DNA of 64,000 bases, from positions 62,001-126,000 of the forward strand of contig JAURVB010013838.1 of NCBI GenBank assembly GCA_033002965.1, written 5' to 3'. The first letter of the stretch is position 1. Each line of letters opens with the position of its first letter. The notes under the pieces are model-generated. The model was not told where the DNA came from. It did no database searches and was given only the letters and a program-made list of their open reading frames with translations. Both the position numbers and the translations under genes were made by a program. Origin of the DNA: Piper betle (Eukaryota > Streptophyta > Magnoliopsida > Piperales > Piperaceae). Shown here in pieces: positions 23,409 to 35,200 of this stretch.

Positions 23409-25197
23409 ATGGCGGCCGGGTTAATCAATCCTAATCCTGTTGTTTATGAACGGAAGGAGAGGAGGGTTCGGACTCCACAGCTTGACGTGGACGAGTATGC
23501 CGTGGAGCCGATAGATGCGCTAGAAATTTATGATATCCTTATAATTTGTCAGAAAGTAATTGAAATTTTGTGTGATAAATATTGTCATCCCACCTGTCTT
23601 GTTTTTTTTTATCTCAACTTTGAAGCAGTGTCCTGTGACTGATATGTAAATTTTACGTTGTTTGACGATTTTTTATATAATGATTAGCTTTCTATTAAGT
23701 ATGGCGGAAGTGTGCTCCCGGTTGGGAAATACACACAACCAATTAGAGCTATCATGTTCACATAAGAGCCATGTGTTGGTGATAGTTTGCAATATGCAGT
23801 TCAAATTTTGTCTAGTGAAAATAGGTGTGATTGTCACTAGTGTTAATGGTTTGTACCCTTGACAATCCTACATCATATCAGAGACATAAAAGATCCAGAA
23901 CATCCTTATTCTTTGGAAGACTTGAAAGTGGTTAGTGAAGATGCAATAGAAGTTGATGACTCAAAAAGTTATGTGAGGTAGGTTGTCAAGCTTTTTCTTT
24001 ACAAGGTGTTCTCTTGAGCATTCATTTTTTGGCTGCATGCTTACTTTTAAGAGACTGTTGTACATTTCTGTCTGTGGCAGAGTAACCTTCACCCCCACAA
24101 TTGAACATTGCAGCATGGCTACCATTATTGGACTTTGCATTCGTGTGAAACTCATGCGGAGCCTCCCTGCTCGCTATAAGGTAATTTTAGTCTCTATGCT
24201 TTTTTTTTCTCAATCGGATACATATATGCTATGTAATATATAATTATAAATTGATTTTTGACAATATTTAGCATATGAAGAAGCATTCGTGACAGGCTTT
24301 CATTTTGTTGTTATTTTATTCCCAACTGTAAGGGGTTTTCGTCACCTTGTTTTTGGATATAAACATCATTTGAAAATTCAAACACTCGAAAGTAAATTGA
24401 TATAATCTGTTGGAAGTAAAATCTTGTTTTGTGTTAGAAAATATATATGTGGTGCGCTTTAGGAAAAACTAGTATAACTTCTGTTAGATCCTGTTAATTT
24501 TCTATTTTGGCTGGACTTTTTTCTGAAATGGTAGATTATGCTCATCAAATGTTTTCAGTTATATCTCACTTGGTTATACTTATGTTGCTGCCTTCACTTG
24601 CTTTGTAGCATCATCTAACTTGGAATTGGTTCCATGTTTTTCTACAAATCATTTTTTATGGTCACAATTTTGTGATGAATTAAAAAGTTGATGATCCCTG
24701 ATACGTTCTGCTGAATGGCGCAAAAACTTATCTAGGCATAGCATGAATTCAGATTTGTCTATGTTAGAACTTTTAGTGTTTTGTGTAGAACATCAAATAT
24801 TTTTGGGTGCTAGTCGGATAATAGTGTGGGAGATCTTTGTGCCACGTTTTAGAGGATAATTTTGGAGTTATTTGAATTTATGTTGAAAAAGATTGGCCAA
24901 TATATTCTAGAGTTTCCAAAAGTTTTTCTCCTAAGGCGTGGGAAATTGTGTTTTTTGTTCTTTAATTCACTTTAGGTGGACGTTAGGCTGGCCCCTGGAT
25001 CTCACACCACTGAAAATGCAGGTACTTTTATGTTTCTGTGTATTGCTGTCATTGTGGCGTCTAAGATACTAACAATAATTGTAATTCAACATGCAGTGAA
25101 TAAACAGTTGAATGATAAAGAAAGAATTGCTGCAGCACTGGAAAATCCTCATCTTTTAAGTATGGTCGATGATTGTCTGGCTCCCACGTTTGTGTAA
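23409..25197 (+). CDS. AE7: AE7/CIA2-type MIP18 protein, cytosolic Fe-S cluster assembly
   Basis: The protein belongs to the MIP18/FAM96 family. The plant member AE7 is part of the cytosolic Fe-S targeting complex (with CIA1, MET18 and NAR1) that loads clusters onto nuclear and cytosolic enzymes. Five coding exons are inferred: 23409-23532, 23872-23977, 24081-24180, 24976-25021 and 25097-25197. They join to 477 nt, 158 residues, the family's normal length. Landmarks are [18 protein letters not shown] at the start, [34 protein letters not shown] with the conserved reactive Cys region, and [16 protein letters not shown] near the end. Introns 2-4 are GT-AG, but intron 1 fits an AT-AC U12-type intron (separate entry). 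The GC-poor upstream leader is repeated and the promoter duplicated. Start ATG gives the family N-terminus and no frame breaks exist, so it is probably functional. Confidence 0.93.
23533..23871 (+). other. Probable U12-type AT-AC intron of AE7
   Basis: The 5' end reads ATATCCTT, the U12 AT-AC donor consensus. Near the 3' end is CCCTTGAC (23857-23864), matching the U12 branch-site consensus, and the intron ends in AC at 23870-23871, about 9 bases beyond the branch A. Splicing here rebuilds [15 protein letters not shown] across the junction, the sequence conserved in the family. No GT-AG choice nearby gives this. Confidence 0.85.
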
Positions 25198-26167
25198 CGT
25201 TGAGGGGAGAGGCCATTTTGGTTGAATGTATATCAGCAACTGCACAGAAACGTGGCATTCATTGCTGATTGGGGAATATTCTGGATTAAGATTCATGCCC
25301 TTGACATCTTTTTGGGACAAGTTGGAAGAAGAAGAAAACGCATTTCTTGAGTGCAGCGCATAGGTGGGGGATATTACATTTTACATTTGTATAGTTGGGC
25401 GTGAATTGAGTCAACATATCTGCTTTTTTTTTGGATGTAGAACATATCTCTTGAATTTGTTACTTTATAGGGTGTTTTTGAGTCTGTATGCTGTATGAAC
25501 ACAAAATTTTAACGATAACAACTAAAAAATGAATTTGCTAGACGTTATCAATTTATAAAGTGACAGAGGCACTTTTAAAAATCTTCACAAAACAGTTGAA
25601 ATAAAAAGGGGGTGATCTTTTTTTGTTTTTTTTTCAAATACTTGAACAAAATTACTCTAATAATTAAACTGCTAAACTGTATTTTGTAAGTTTTGTCATT
25701 TTTAATAATTGTATTAAAAAAGAAAGCGTTACTTTTTTTTAAATTTTACATAAAATTTTCAGGTGCAACTAATTTCCCTAATAATTTCTCCAGCAGATTG
25801 CTTTTCTCCAACAAAATTTATATTTATGCCAATCTCCAAAAGAAACCAACTGAATTGTGAAACAGACCTTGTTTCACATATCAACTTGCAGACAGACAGA
25901 GGATGTCACTACAATAAAACGACGATATTGATATCTGCAAGCCTAATATGACGAACAAACAATACAGTATTTGCAATACTAAATGACTTCGTAAGCTACC
26001 ACCACTACTTTTTTATGGTATTCTTGAAACCAGACTAAATATGAAGAACAAAATTTGCTAAAGAAAGATGTAAGGATGAAGTTTGTTTACTATCTACCGA
26101 AAGCTCTCATCCTCCCCACATTATACGTAAATTTCTTTGATCCACTACCTCCTCCTTGATTGAATTC
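25198..26167. other. Intergenic spacer
   Basis: The AE7 3' untranslated region (from 25198) is followed by AT-rich sequence. No coding, RNA or repeat structure is visible. Confidence 0.5.
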
Positions 26168-26175
26168 TATATAAA
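26168..26175 (+). promoter_or_regulatory. TATA box of cysteine-rich peptide gene
   Basis: TATATAAA lies 86 bases before the ATG at 26262, in a fitting position for a short leader of about 55-60 nt. Confidence 0.6.
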
Positions 26176-26261
26176 CCCATGTCCCCCTACAATCAAAATT
26201 TGTACCACGTTCCGATTAAACACCTGCATTAGCAAAGATATAATACATACAGATCAAGAAC

Positions 26262-26462
26262 ATGACCGGGAACAAGGTGGTCGCCGTCTTCTTCGTCGTC
26301 GCATTGGCGTTGGCTTCACAGACGGTGGAGGTGAGGGCCGGCGATCCATGCGTGGACGGCTGCTTGCCGTCCTGCTTACCGTTGGAGGGAGCCACCGTAG
26401 ACGATTGCACCAACGCATGCGAAAATGGCTGCAAGGAAGTCTATGGACGTAATAAACCTTGA
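26262..26462 (+). CDS. Small secreted cysteine-rich peptide
   Basis: This 66-residue protein has a clear signal peptide: MTGNKVVAVFFVVALALAS, a likely cut after VRA near residue 26. It is followed by a mature peptide of about 40 residues with six cysteines in two CxxxCxxxC sets (CVDGCLPSC and CTNACENGC) separated by about 13 residues. The mature part is acidic and Pro/Gly-containing. The double CxxxCxxxC spacing resembles plant thionin-like and hairpinin-type peptides, but I do not recognise a named member, so role (antimicrobial, signalling or protease inhibition) is unknown. A single exon with a good TATA box upstream suggests a real gene. It sits alone between AE7 and a foldback-element cluster. 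Confidence 0.75.
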   Translation: MTGNKVVAVFFVVALALASQTVEVRAGDPCVDGCLPSCLPLEGATVDDCTNACENGCKEVYGRNKP

Positions 26463-26706
26463 TTTGTATAAAATTGAAGCTCGTGATCTGAGTGTATAGT
26501 TTGAAAGCTTTTCTTGTTTTGTTTGTTGTTGATTGATGACTATAATGGGATTTTATTGGGTTATTGTCTATTTTGTCTAATCTACAATATTTCATTGTAT
26601 TTCAAGCTTGTAATTTCACTCTAGCATGGGAAATTGCTAAAGGATGTGGTGGGATTCTTCAGACTTAATCTGTAGTTGTAACATATATGCTTTTGTAATG
26701 TGAAAG

Positions 26707-26707
<1 letters not shown>

Positions 26708-26748
<41 letters not shown>
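26708..26748. repeat. (TA)n microsatellite
   Basis: About 20 uninterrupted TA dinucleotides end in TTTGAGG. It is adjacent to the foldback cluster and may mark a TA-rich insertion target. Confidence 0.95.
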
Positions 26749-26750
<2 letters not shown>

Positions 26751-26756
26751 AGGGTG

Positions 26757-27400
26757 GGGGGCTGTAGTGATGGTTGTGCTGCCGTGTTTCAGCCGTTGGA
26801 TCAAATCCAACGGCTGAAACAAACCCCCACTTCCCCACTTCTCCATCAAAAAAAAAATAGTTCTGCCGCCGCCGGCCGCCGTGTCGCCGCCACCCCGGCC
26901 GACGCGACGCCACCTCGGCCGACGCCGCCACCCCGGCCGACGTAACCGCGGGGGACGGGCGGCGGATCTAGCCACCCCGCCTCTTCCCCTGCCGGCCCGC
27001 CGCCCCGCCGCCCCGCCGCCGCGCGCGCGCCCCCGTCCTCCACCCGCCACCCGGTCCCCCCCATCCCCCATCCCCGGTCCCCGCCCGCCACCCAGCCGCG
27101 CCCCCCTCGGCCCTAGCCGCCACCCCGCCGTGCCCCCCTCGGCCCCTGCCCGCCATCCCGCCGCGCCCCCCCTCGGCCTCCGCCAGCCACCCCGCCGCGC
27201 CGCACCCCCGTCCCCTGTCGCCGCCGCCCCCCGGCCGTCGCCGTGGCCGGGCATCCTTCCCGCCCCCTCCGCCGTCGCTCCTGCGGTGGCGCCGGCGGCG
27301 CGCCGCCCCTTTTTTTTGATCTTGGCCGTTGGATGCTAATCCAACGGCCAAGATTATTCTCCAGCACAGCCAAGATGGCTGTGCTGGAGAATAGCAATAC
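26757..27400. repeat. GC-rich element bounded by short hairpins
   Basis: The left end carries the palindrome CAGCCGTTGGAT/ATCCAACGGCTG (about 26790-26817). The right end carries GGCCGTTGGAT/ATCCAACGGCC (about 27325-27352) and a near-perfect hairpin with arms ATTCTCCAGCACAGCC (27355-27391). Between them is a very GC-rich, mostly C/G-biased stretch, mostly CCGCC/CCCCG runs. Matching hairpins at both ends suggest one mobile unit of about 640 bp. The long ORFs here (Arg/Gly or Pro-rich on either strand) look like composition artefacts. Confidence 0.6.
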
Positions 27401-27405
27401 TTTCA

Positions 27406-28163
27406 TATATATGGGATTGGCTAGCCTAGGGCGACCGCAGGAATAATTTTCTGCGGTCACCTAATCTGGGCTGTCAGATCTAATCTGACAGCTCAGATCT
27501 GTTTTTAAAAAAACCCTAATCCTAACCCTCCACCCTCCCACTGCCGCCGCCGCCGCCCTCGGCCACGGTGCCACCACCTTTCGTCGGGCCCACGTCCACC
27601 GCGCCGCCGCCGTCGCCGCACCCACACCCCAGCCCGCGTCGCTGTCCGGGTCGCCTATCCGCGCCACCACGCCCGCTGGCGACCTCGCCTGCCAGCGCCG
27701 TCGCCGTTGCCGCCCTCGCCGCGCCGCTGTAGCTGCCTCTCCGCGCCGCTGCAGCTGCCCTCGCCGCCCTCGCCGCGCTCGCCGCAGCGCCGCCACCCTC
27801 GGTAGCGGCGCTGCCACCCTTCGCCGCACCCACGTCCATGGCACCGCCACCGTCACCGCACCCATCCGCGTCGCGAGCAGGCGTGGCGGCGCGGATAGGC
27901 GACCCAGGCGGCAATGCGGGCTGGGGTGTGGGTGCGGCGACGGCGGCGGCGCGGTGGACGTGGGCCCAGCAAAGGTGGCAGCACCGCGGCCGAGGGTGGC
28001 GAGGGCGGCGGCGGCAGTGGGAGGGTGGAGGGTTAGGATTAGGGTTTTTAAAAAACAGATATGAGCCGTCAGATTAGATCTGACGGCCCAGATTAGGGTG
28101 ACCGCAGAAAATTATTCCTGCGGTCGCCCTCAGGCTAGCCAATCTCTATATATATATAGGCCA
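27406..28163. mobile_element. Foldback (long inverted-repeat) element, about 760 bp
   Basis: The left arm (27406 to about 27680) and right arm (about 27880-28163) are reverse complements over roughly 275 bp with few differences. The outer end is GATTGGCTAGCCT, then a self-complementary GACCGCAG...CTGCGGTC block, then GCTGTCAGATC...GATCTGACAGC, then a poly-purine/pyrimidine step and a CCCTAATCCTAACCCT stretch. The spacer (about 200 bp) is GC-rich. The flanks are TA-rich (ATATATAT), perhaps a target duplication. Non-autonomous MITE or foldback type fits; a transcript would form a long hairpin. Confidence 0.8.
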
Positions 28164-29171
28164 GGTAACATATGTTACGGTACAACCATCTTAACTGTGC
28201 TTTAATTTTCGTGTAAGTGGAGAGGCAATGGGAAGGATAAAAATTATTGAAAAGAAGGCATGGCATGTTGGGCCATTGGTTTAAATCTGAGGGTCGGTCA
28301 TTTTAAAAGTGCAGCGTAACATACTTGGCTCTGCAGCACCATAGAATTCTTTTACCCATGTAACAACTTGAAACTTAAAATTATTTTAAACAAATATATG
28401 TATCACATTAAACATCCCACAAAAATAACAAATAAATCAAATAACTCGATCATAATTTATGAGAAAAATGTATTTTTGTTTTTCCATCAATCCATGTTTT
28501 GTTTGATTTGTTTTTTATAATGTTTGGATCCAAAACTTGACCCTTGTAATAAATTAGTTTTTTCGAGAATCAAATTAATCCACAGCTAAAAAACCCTATA
28601 TTATTTATAAAAAAAATTTCCATAATATGTCACATCTTCTTAATTTAATAGAACTATGATATGTCAAATTATTATTCAATATTTTATAATCGTATATTTT
28701 TTTATTCAAAAAATATTAATTAATCATATTATTATAAAAAACTTAATTCCAAGACAAGACCGTCAATTTAAAGTTATAAATTTAAGGAACACCATGGAGA
28801 AATATAATTTAGCTACAAATTTAATACATTTAAGACTCTAATCACTTTAAATAATAATTTGTAAAAAAAATTTTGTAAGTAGGATCATATTTTAAATTAT
28901 CTGAGAGCGCAACAAATAGATTTCTTTATAAAACATTATTCACAAATAATAATTATTAAAAAATCACTGTATACATTGGGGGTAAGTGATTAGTGGCTAT
29001 TAATTAATTTAATTAAATTCGATTTTTCCTGAATTGAATTATAATCAATCCGTCGGCGGGGCCCACAACAAATCCTCCGACTTCTCGAAGCGCCCACGAC
29101 TGCCCAAAGCCCGCTCTGCCACGTAGGCCAAACCCCCACGCGTCCTCTTCCCATTGGCTCTGACTCCCCCA
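28164..29171. other. Intergenic region and HSP70-17 promoter
   Basis: AT-rich spacer up to about 29040, then a GC-richer proximal promoter of the downstream ER chaperone gene. Besides the UPR-type element at 29172-29179 there is CCACGTAG near 29119-29126 and CCATTGG at 29151-29157 (inverted CCAAT). No coding structure. Confidence 0.5.
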
Positions 29172-29179
29172 CCACGTCA
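29172..29179 (+). promoter_or_regulatory. Unfolded-protein-response element (UPRE-like)
   Basis: CCACGTCA, reverse complement TGACGTGG, matches the UPR element bound by ER-stress bZIP factors (bZIP28/bZIP60 class). It lies about 92 bases before the ATG of an ER-lumen chaperone, with an inverted CCAAT box (ATTGG, 29153-29157) 14 bases away. The context makes the match meaningful. Confidence 0.55.
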
Positions 29180-29270
29180 TCATCTTCCTCCTCCCCCACC
29201 CTTCCTGCTCTCCCTCCCCCAAATCATACAAAAACCCCTCGACCCCAATCCTCTTTTTGATGCGAGAAAG

Positions 29271-32200
29271 ATGCGATCTTTATACCAATTGGTGCCGGCG
29301 TTGTTGATCGCCGCCGTCGCCGGTGTCGCCGCCGGGGCCGCCGTGTCGAGCATAGATCTCGGATCGGAATGGGAGAAGGTGGCGGTGGTGAACCTCAAGC
29401 CCGGGCAGCCGCCGATAACGGTGGCGATCAACGAGATGTCGAAGCGGAAGTCGCCGGCGCTGGTCGGGTTCCACGCCGGCGGCCGGCTGCTCGGCGAGGA
29501 GGCCGCCGGGGTCGTCGCGAGGTACCCGGAGAAGGTGTTTGCGCAGGTGCGGGAGATGGTGGGGCGGCCGGTCGGGTACGTGCGGGAGCTGGTGGAGGCG
29601 TTGTATCTGCCTTATGATGTGGTGGAGGACGGGCGGGGCGGGGCGGCGGTGCGGATCGACGGCGGGGAGACGGTGTATACGGCCGAGGAACTGGTGGCGA
29701 TGGTGCTCGCGTACGGGGTGCGGCTGGCGGAGTTCCACTCGAAGGTGCCGGTGAAGGATGCGGTGGTGGCGGTGCCGCCGTACTTCGGGCAGGCCGAGCG
29801 GCGGGGGCTGTTGCAGGCGGCGCAGTTGGCCGGGGTCAATGTGCTGGCGCTGATCAACGAGCACTCCGGCGCTGCAATGCAGTATGGGATCGGCAAGGAT
29901 TTCTCGAACGAATCGCGGTATGTTGTGTTTTATGACATGGGATCGAGCGTCACGTATGCGGCATTGGTGTATTTCTCGGCTTATCCGACTAAGGAATCGG
30001 GGAAGACGGTCATGGTTAATCAATTCCAGGTAAGGATGATCTATAATGCACTTTTTTTGTTGAAGTTTGTTCGTTATAGCATGAACGGTTATGAATTCAA
30101 CCAATTTGGTAATCATAGTTACTTGTGCAGTGATTAAGGGCATAGTTTGTAGTTATGGATGCATTAGAAAATGTGTGTATTTAGCAATTACATTGGGATT
30201 TATCTTGAGGGATTATGAGTTGGGATTGCGGTCGTTTATAAAATTCTGTATGTGGGTGTTTTTATTTGTGGAAGGTCAAGGATGTGAGATGGAACAGTAG
30301 GCTTGGTGGTCAAGATATGGAACTGCTTTTGGTGGAACATTTTGCGGATGAGTTTAATAAGCAAGTCGGGAATGGGGTGGATGTGAGGAAATCTCCGAAA
30401 GCTATGGCTAAATTGAAGAAACAGGTTAAAAGGACTAAAGAAATCTTGAGTGCCAATACAGCCGCTCCAATTTCGGTTGAGTCCATTTATGATGACCGGG
30501 ATTTCAGGTGGCAAATTATATTTCTTTCTCATTTGTTTCCGTTTGAATGATAATCATTGTTATTTGCATTGTTTTTTCTTATGCATAAACTGGAGTTTTC
30601 GAGGAATCAAACGCACTCATCTGCTAGCCCCTCTAGATGTATTCTCTGACTTATTTCGCTATACTTAAAAATTGATTGTTAAGAGGTACTCCTACAACTG
30701 ACAGAATCAGTTAGCATAAGTGTATTTAGTGAACCATCCCTGCAAAATAACTAGTATTTTTAGTATTTTTCTTATTTCTGCTGTTTGTAGTTATGACATC
30801 TTTGCTTGCTTCAATACCTTGTTTATTTAGTGTTTTCTGCTAATTGTTCTCAGCAAATAATGTTCATGTTATTCATCGTTGGAGTAGATATGTTTAATTG
30901 ACATTTTTTGAAGTGGTAGTTTACATTTACAATTACTTTCTTTAATTAGATATCTATATTGTTTATTGTGGTCTTAGGTGAGCATTTTAATTAAGCTTTC
31001 CTATGTTCTTATTTAGCTTACAATCTATGTATAATAATGCGACCTGTAATTCTTGTAGGAGTTCCATCACTCGCAAAAAGTTTGAAGAACTCTGTGCAGA
31101 TCTTTGGGAGCAAGCACTTGTTCCTCTAAAAGAAGTGCTTCACCATGCTAGTTTAAAGGTGGATGAACTTTATGCTGTGGAGCTTATTGGTGGAGCCACG
31201 CGTGTTCCAAAACTGCAGGTATTTTGCCATTTATTCATTTTTGTTGATAAGAGAAATCACGCTTCAATGTGGAGAAAGGAGTGGAGGTGTGCAGAGAAAA
31301 CAACAGAGCACTGGGTGCCTGATAAAGTCCAACATGTCTATTAATTAGAGTTTGATAATATCAAACTGAGCTATGCATCCAAATTGATTCCCGTGGCCTC
31401 CAAATATTGTTGATAATAACAAAATGGCTTAGTATATAGCTTCTATTTCCTGATAGGTAGATTTTTGTAATTTGCTAATCATGCATTAGTAGGATTTTTT
31501 GTAAAAATCTATTAGAGTTTCTCGCTGAAATGTTATGCCTTTTTATCATGGTTTATTTTGTAAGGTTCTTTTCCTACTGCTAATGACATTTCCAACTCTA
31601 AGTTTACCTACATTGCACAGTTCATAGCTTCTTCATAGTTCAATTGTTGTCCTTTTTCAACACTTGTAATGAAAATCATTTGCCAGTTTGGTGTGATCTA
31701 GGATTACTTCTATAAACAAGGCCTCAATTAAATTTTTTTTTTAAAGTCCTTATTTTCACTTTATGGCCCTATCTAGGACTTTCCTAGAAAGCAGGTCTAA
31801 GATGGTCTAAGATCAGGTGTGTTTCTTTTGTGATCATAAGTTACCTGTTTCATATTCACGTCTCTGAAAACAGATCAGACATACTGCATTCTGAAGCATG
31901 TATTGGAAGAGGTTTTTAATTGATAAATTGAGGGGATATATTTTCGTGTTTTTGTTTGTTGTTTTATTTTATTTTAAAATTTTTATTGGTGTGGGTTTAG
32001 TGATCTTTCACCTTGTATTCTGGAAAATTTTCAGTGTAAATGACTTTCAATGGTTATGATATGTTTCTATTTTTGTCTGATTTGACAATTTATTACAGGC
32101 AAGGCTCCAGGAGTTTCTTGGGAGGAAGGATCTTGACAAGCACCTTGATGCTGATGAAGCTATTGTTCTTGGTGCAGCACTTCATGCAGCAAATTTGAGT

Positions 32201-35200
32201 GATGGAATCAAACTCAATCGCAAGCTGGGTATGATTGACGGTTCTACTTATGGGATTGTGGTTGAATTTGATGGTCCTGATTTCATAAAAGATGAGCATT
32301 CTAGCCAGCTGCTTGTACCGCGGATGAAGAAAGTTCCAACTAAGGTGACTCCGACATTAGTCTCTGCTATCATGGAGAAAGGAGATACATTTCTGCTTGT
32401 GCTCATTTTTTAAATTTCATTTTGACAGATGTTGAGGTCCATTAAACATGATAAGGATTTTGAAGTTTTCCTTAACTATGAAAATCCAACTGACTTGCCT
32501 CCGGGAGTGTCATCTATGAATTTTGCCAAATATGACGTATCTGGTTTAGGAGATGCCAGTGCTAAGTAAGCTGTTAATGTCTGTTCATTCTGTACTTCGA
32601 TCTCTATATGTGGCAGCCAAATTGCTTTTTTAATTACTCAGGTCTGTCTAATTGGAACATGTTTTTTCTTTGTTAGGTACTCTTCTCGCAATCTTTCTTC
32701 ACCAGTTAAAGCAAACCTTCACTTCTCTCAGAGTAGAAGTGGTGTAGTTTCTCTTGATAGAGCTGAAGCAGTTATTGAGATTACAGAATGGGTGGAGGTT
32801 CCTGTTAAAAATTTGACTGCAGAAAACTTTACGAATTCCACACCTAACGTAACACTTGAAGTGGGCCCAGAAAATACCACAAAAACAGGTGATGAGACTA
32901 TAAACAAAGACAGTGGGTTGAATGGTGCAGCTAACTCTACTGTTGAAGAACCAAATAATGAAGGCATTTTGATGGAAAAGAAATTAAAGAAGAGGACATT
33001 CCGCGTCCCATTGAAGGTCAAATTTTTGAAAGTGGCTTTCTTACCTTCTTAAGACGCAAGATATTTGTTGTTGTTGGCCTTATTGGACATGTTTTTTGTA
33101 TTTTTTGTTAACTGTAGATAGTGGACAAGACAGAAGGCCCTGGTTCACCTCTATCTAAAGAATCTTTTCTAGATGCTAGTAAAAGATTAGAGGACCTTGA
33201 TAAAAAGGACAAAGAGAGAAGAAGAACGGCAGAGTTGAAAAATGACCTTGAAGCATACATATATTCTACTAAAGAAAAGGTCGGTAGACTTAGTGAAACC
33301 TCATTTTTTCTTCATGTAATCACCAGGTTTGATTTTCCTTTTTTCCTCCAAAGCAGGTTTGAGTTTCTTTGTTCCTTACTATTTCTGAACGATTGAGAAG
33401 TGCATTCATATAATTCCTACTAATTTTTTCTCTTGCTAATTGTTTTTTATACATCAGCTCGAAGCTTCTGAAGATATTCAATCTGTCTCGACAGAACAGG
33501 AGCGTCGGTCTTTTATGGAGAAGTTGGACGAGGTAAGCTTGTCATGTTACATTCTTAATGCAAAAGTATTAATTTCCTTGCTATATATGTTGATTTTATA
33601 ATCTAAACTTTAATTGGCAATTATCTTCTGGAATTTCTTTACATTTCAGGTTCAAGACTGGCTATATATGGGTGGAGAGGATGCATCTGCCAGCGAATTT
33701 CAACAGCGACTTGATTCTCTGAAAGTTATTGGTGATCCTATATTTTTCAGGTAGTAATTAACCTATTAAGTTTCAATAAGTTTCTGTTGATCATGTCTCA
33801 TTTGCGGGATGCTTTGTTCAGATTCAGTGAATTGACTGCAAGGCCAGCTGCATCCGAAGCAGCTAGAAGATACCTTGACGAACTGAAAGAGGTAAACAAA
33901 TATGTCATGAATATGATCTTAGATCAGATTAAGTCTGCGTTGGACTGTTTGTATGCATGCTTCGTTGGTTTTTAGGGTATGCCTTTTACTGTGAAATACT
34001 TGGAAGTTGAGTGGTATCTCTAATTAGGTAAAAAAATTATCTATGTCAGTGGTTTTATTGGTACAGTGCCTTCTAATTATATCCTTTGTTTAGATTGTCA
34101 GTGATTGGGAAAAGAAGAAACCATGGCTTCCAAAATCTAGAGTTGATGAGGTATTACCATATTTTTCTAGTATGCTCTATCAATTGCTTGGAAATATTAC
34201 ATGGTCTTTATGACTGTTTTCTCACTGAACCAACAGTCAGCAATAATGTAGTTTTTTCATCAGCAAGGTGACAAGAATAACTATTTTTGTATTTTTTGTT
34301 TTAGGTTGTGGCTGATGCAGACAAGCTTAAACTTTGGTTAGATATAAAGGAATCACTTCAAAAAACGTATGTTACTTTTTCTGCATCAGAGATGTACATG
34401 GCTGTTTCATTTTTTACTGTTATTGTTGTTGTTATTATAAATAGTCGTAGTATTAATTTTTTGCTATAATGACGAAAGAACTTTGGTCATAGAAAAGGAA
34501 GTGGCCAACATGCATCGAAGTGGGCGTCAAGGGACATTTATTAATTTTTTTGTCCCCATTTGTTTTAATTAGTGATTTTTGAGTCATTGAATCCCACCAG
34601 CTAGTCTAGGACATGGTGATATGTGATAGGGATTGCATAGTTGTCAATAAATATTCTATATTGTTAAGAACAAGGTGGGAGAAAAAGGTGGGGAAGAAAT
34701 ATTTTATCAATCTGCCATAGCCTCTATTTTCTTTGCATCATTTGATGTTTTGCAGCATAGCCTTTCAAGGTTAAGCTCTTGTTTTAATTTAGTTGAGTAA
34801 GATTTTTTTTGTTTGTGCTTCAAATATTGTGTGATGTACTATAATGTTTGCTTTGGACAGGATTTCTCCGTCCAAAACTCCGGCTTTCACCTCGGAAGAG
34901 ATCTACAGTAAATTACTTGATATTCAAGACGAGGTAAATTTTTTTTTGGTTGCCGTAAGAGATACCTTCAAATTAGAAGATGGTTTCTTACTTACAAAGC
35001 GTATCCAACTTCCATAACTGGTTTATTGGCCAACGTTATGTAGGTTGCAAGGGTGAATAGAATTCCTAAGCCCAGGCCTAAAGTTGAGAAACCTCCAAAA
35101 GTGGAGAATGTTACTGCTTCTAACACCACTGACAGTGATTCTCCTCAACGTGAACAATCCACTACAGACCCAGAAACTTCGCAGAGTTCAGAAGAAGATT

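Noticed and set aside
26637..27460. Long Gly/Arg-rich ORF on the minus strand and Pro-rich ORF on the plus strand
   Set aside because: Extreme base composition within a structured element; frames are open because GC-rich DNA has few stops.
27510..27535. Interstitial telomere-like CCCTAATCCTAACCCT stretch
   Set aside because: Only about two imperfect units, mirrored in the other arm of the foldback element, so it belongs to that element rather than a telomere relic.
27461..28077. Ala-rich ORFs over the foldback element
   Set aside because: They span both inverted arms and change identity with the palindrome; no family match.
29280..30143. 287-codon His/Arg-rich minus-strand ORF
   Set aside because: Exact antisense shadow of HSP70-17 exon 1, which has a strong family match on the plus strand.
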